Shown here piece by piece: positions 19,551 to 21,504 of a DNA stretch of 21,504 nucleotides. Below the pieces are notes generated by a model. It was not told the origin of the DNA. It saw only the letters and a list, made by a program, of their open reading frames with translations, and ran no database searches. The stretch covers positions 1 to 21,504 of the forward strand of contig BBXU01002556.1 in assembly GCA_001598975.1 (NCBI GenBank), written 5' to 3'. How positions within the stretch are numbered: position 1 is the stretch's first letter; every line of letters begins with the position of its first letter. This DNA is from Parachlorella kessleri. Lineage: Eukaryota > Chlorophyta > Trebouxiophyceae > Chlorellales > Chlorellaceae. A program made the translations under genes and the position numbers.

Positions 19551-21210
19551 CTACGCTGTCTGTGCATGTGGCGGCTCTGCTGGTGCCTCTGCGCTGCTGC
19601 TGCCGTCGTAGTCCAAGGCTAGGGCATAGACCTGGCTGTAATCCTCCACAAAGTGGGGGTCCAGCCCAGCCTTCACCTCCTGCAGCACAATCCCAGGCCA
19701 GTCAACAAGGTCAGTACGTTAGCAGCAATAGGCTGGGTATACAGCCTCTGCAACGGGGTCAATGGACTGGCTCAGGCTTGCCACTACCCAATAAAGCACC
19801 CATGCAGTCCTCCCGGTCGCAATGGGTGGATCGCTCTTCTTCAAAGACGCACTGTGCGGCCTTGCCCAACAAGCTAGTAACAGCGGCTGGCACGACAGGC
19901 GGCCTTGGCAAGCATACAGAGTGGGTGCTACAACTACCTTGGGTTCGAATGCAGCATGAAGTAGAGCAGACGTGCATAACCGCCGTTTTCGACTGTCAAT
20001 AGCAGGCTAGCGGATGCATGCATGGGACATCATGCTAACCAGCTGGAGACACTGCTTGTCTGAGCAAGCTACACACCAACGCCACGCCATGAAAGCACCA
20101 GGCAACAACTAGCCTCTGTCAGCTCGCCCCAGTCCGTGCTAGGCGGCCACATGGAACGTGCCCATCCTCTTCAGCTGGCAACACTACTGGCTGGGCAATG
20201 CAAGCACCGAGCCACATGCACCGCACAGCACAGAACACAAAAGCCTTGGTCAAAAAACCCTGTCCATTTCTTCAGTTAAAGTGCAGTTCCAGGGTACCAA
20301 GAACCCAAGCGCCTCACCTCTGTCAGCTCGTCCCAGTCCCTTCTTGGCTAAAACATGGGATGTTCAATCCTATGCGGCACTGTTGGGCAACGCCAGCACC
20401 GCCAAGCAAGAACCGCGCGGCGCAGAACACAAAAGCCTGGGTTATAAAAACCAAATTCTTCATCAAAAAAGGAGAATCTTTTCAACAACAAAAAAAGCGC
20501 CTCACCTCTGTCAGCTCGTCCCAGTCCCGCCGGTTGCCCTCTGGGAAGATGATGTGCTTCACTCCCGACCGCCGCGCGGCTAGAGTCTTCTCCTTCACGC
20601 CCCCGATCGGCAGCACCTTGCCCGTCAGCGTCACCTCCCCTGCAGCAAAGAAATAATGTTCATATTTATTGTTTACACATAGTACCTGTGGTGCTTAATG
20701 CTAGCAGGGCCAGGTGACATAGGGCTATCGCAGCCAGCTGCGGTTAAAGCTTGTCTTGGTCGATATTCTTTGACAAACCCAAGCGCCAGCACCTGGCCTG
20801 GCCACTTGCAACCACCGCGGAGCGAAACCAAGCCTGCCTGACTACACGCGCCGCTACATGCTTCTGGGGGACTCTGCATGGGCAGTCCTCCCATCAACTA
20901 CTGATGCCGGAAATGGTGCTTCTATTTGCTGCCCTCCCAGTGAGCAAGGCACACCACTCCACTTGCCCAGGACGAAAACAGACACAAGGTGAAACACATA
21001 CCTCACCCCCAGCCACACCAGATCCCTGCCCCACCCCCGCCATGAGGAGCGCAACCCCCCCCCCCCCCCCGCCCCCTCCAATGACACAGGCCCCCTGGCC
21101 AACGGTACCTGTCATGGCGAGGTCTGGCTGGACGGGCTTGTTGAGCGCCAGGGAGAGCAGCGCGGTGATGATGGTGCAGCCGGCGCTGGGCCCGTCCTTG
21201 GGAGTGGCGC
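19551..21210 (-). CDS. LON: ATP-dependent Lon protease, C-terminal proteolytic domain (5' part outside window)
   Basis: Lon degrades misfolded or oxidised proteins in organelles, using an AAA+ ATPase and a Ser-Lys protease dyad. Visible exons in transcript order: 21210-21109, 20639-20506, 19679-19551 with stop TAG at 19553-19551. They give the end of the protease domain: [12 protein letters not shown] contains the catalytic serine, [18 protein letters not shown] follows, and [11 protein letters not shown] contains the catalytic lysine. Then come [16 protein letters not shown] and [18 protein letters not shown]. Phases 1 and 0 agree at the two introns. The C-terminus ends PPHAQTA, without the SKL-type tail of peroxisomal Lon, so mitochondrial or plastid location is more likely. 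The remaining gene lies beyond 21504; 21211-21504 is intron. Both complete introns carry copies of an adjoining exon edge nearby. Confidence 0.93.
20113..20528 (-). repeat. Two upstream tandem copies of the Lon exon end plus its donor, about 190-200 bp apart
   Basis: The 34 bp at 20495-20528 span the end of the Lon exon (encoding DWDELTE) and its donor GTGAGGCGC. They recur exactly at 20307-20340 and, shortened and with one change, at 20113-20135. The intervening segments are also related: GCAGAACACAAAAGCCT-like sequence occurs near 20229 and 20417, and GGCAACnnnACTGnTGGGCAA-like sequence is present in both. So a unit of about 190-200 bp covering the exon edge and intron start was duplicated twice into the intron. 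Confidence 0.85.
21055..21070. repeat. C16 homopolymer
   Basis: Sixteen cytosines in the Lon intron 20640-21108, about 40 bases from the donor of the upstream exon. Simple sequence, and a likely place for assembly error. Confidence 0.85.
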
Positions 21211-21252
21211 CTGCACACCCCACAGATTGTTAAAATCGATACTAGAAATAAT

Positions 21253-21328
21253 GAGGGAGAGCAGCGTGGTGATGATGGTGCACCCATAGCCCGCTGGGCC
21301 CGTCCTTGGGGGATGGCGCCTGCGCCCA
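21253..21328 (-). repeat. Degenerate copy of the Lon catalytic-serine exon 5' end
   Basis: It repeats 21151-21219 about 104 bp away, including the acceptor (GGGCGCAG then GCGCC on the minus strand) and the codons around the catalytic Ser. It has a one-base insertion soon after the acceptor (CCCCCAAG against CCCAAG) and extra bases after GGGCCCAGCG, so it cannot encode the domain in frame. It lies in the intron just upstream of the real exon. Confidence 0.85.
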
Positions 21329-21504
21329 CACCGGACAGCGGCCCATGATGAGCAAGTTCGTAAGTAAAAGGTACTGTTGGTACTCAAGCCGACGGGTATA
21401 TGCAGCCTGGCTAGTGGGCTTGCCGCTGGCGTGGCAGCTGCTGTGTCCAGGGTGTCCCGCATGCACGCCCTCAGCATGGTGCACCGCACGTATTGTGTGA
21501 AGGG

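Noticed and set aside
19920..19970. GGGTTCGAATG resembling a tRNA T-loop
   Set aside because: No matching acceptor stem, anticodon arm or D-loop in the surrounding bases.
21253..21328. Possible second Lon protease exon
   Set aside because: Frameshifted after the acceptor and interrupted after the GGGCCCAGCG stretch; the real exon at 21109-21210 is intact.
1..21504. Bacterial-style gene cluster, CRISPR array or mobile element system
   Set aside because: Every recognisable gene is spliced and eukaryotic, repeats lack the regular spacer pattern, and no transposase or integrase frame was seen.

Overview
This window looks like nuclear DNA of a unicellular green alga, most likely a trebouxiophyte such as a Chlorella or Coccomyxa relative. 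The evidence is GC-rich coding sequence, many short introns with strong donors and pyrimidine-tract CAG acceptors, long Ala/Gln/Gly/Ser-rich insertions encoded by CAG/CTG-type repeats, the chlorophyte polyadenylation signal TGTAA downstream of some genes, and a plastid-type iron superoxide dismutase. The species is an inference. I see no bacterial operon, tRNA, rRNA, CRISPR array or recognisable transposase.

Layout. (1) 1-391, plus strand: the last exon of a gene that starts left of the window, product unknown. (2) 1417-3996, plus: an eight-exon Fe-superoxide dismutase of 302 residues. Its transit peptide carries a second, twin-arginine thylakoid-lumen-type signal. (3) 5211-14719, minus: a set of fourteen exons whose phases all agree and which I join into one 1,799-residue multi-pass membrane RING-H2 E3 ubiquitin ligase. 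It has very large low-complexity insertions, one of them inside the RING itself. (4) 15136-18980, plus: a nine-exon, 391-residue nuclear protein with a CIR N-terminal domain (CIR1/CWC25 type) and a Ser/Asp then Lys/Arg-rich tail, probably spliceosome-associated. (5) 19551 to beyond 21504, minus: the three last exons of an ATP-dependent Lon protease, including the catalytic Ser and Lys.

Genes 2 and 3 converge, genes 3 and 4 diverge from a 416-bp shared promoter region, and genes 4 and 5 converge. This is ordinary gene packing with no sign of an operon or gene cluster. Three genes concern protein or oxidative quality control (SOD, E3 ligase, Lon), but I treat that as coincidence.

The most interesting signals are in gene structure. 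First, exon-intron junctions are locally duplicated three separate times (SOD exon 7, Lon penultimate exon, Lon antepenultimate exon), leaving decoy splice sites beside the real ones. Second, three of the 30 complete introns I can place use GC-AG boundaries. Third, the Fe-SOD appears addressed to the thylakoid lumen by a Tat signal. Fourth, the RING finger has about 141 residues between its second and third zinc ligands. All exon models were built by eye from splice consensus, phase agreement and protein similarity; none is backed by transcripts.
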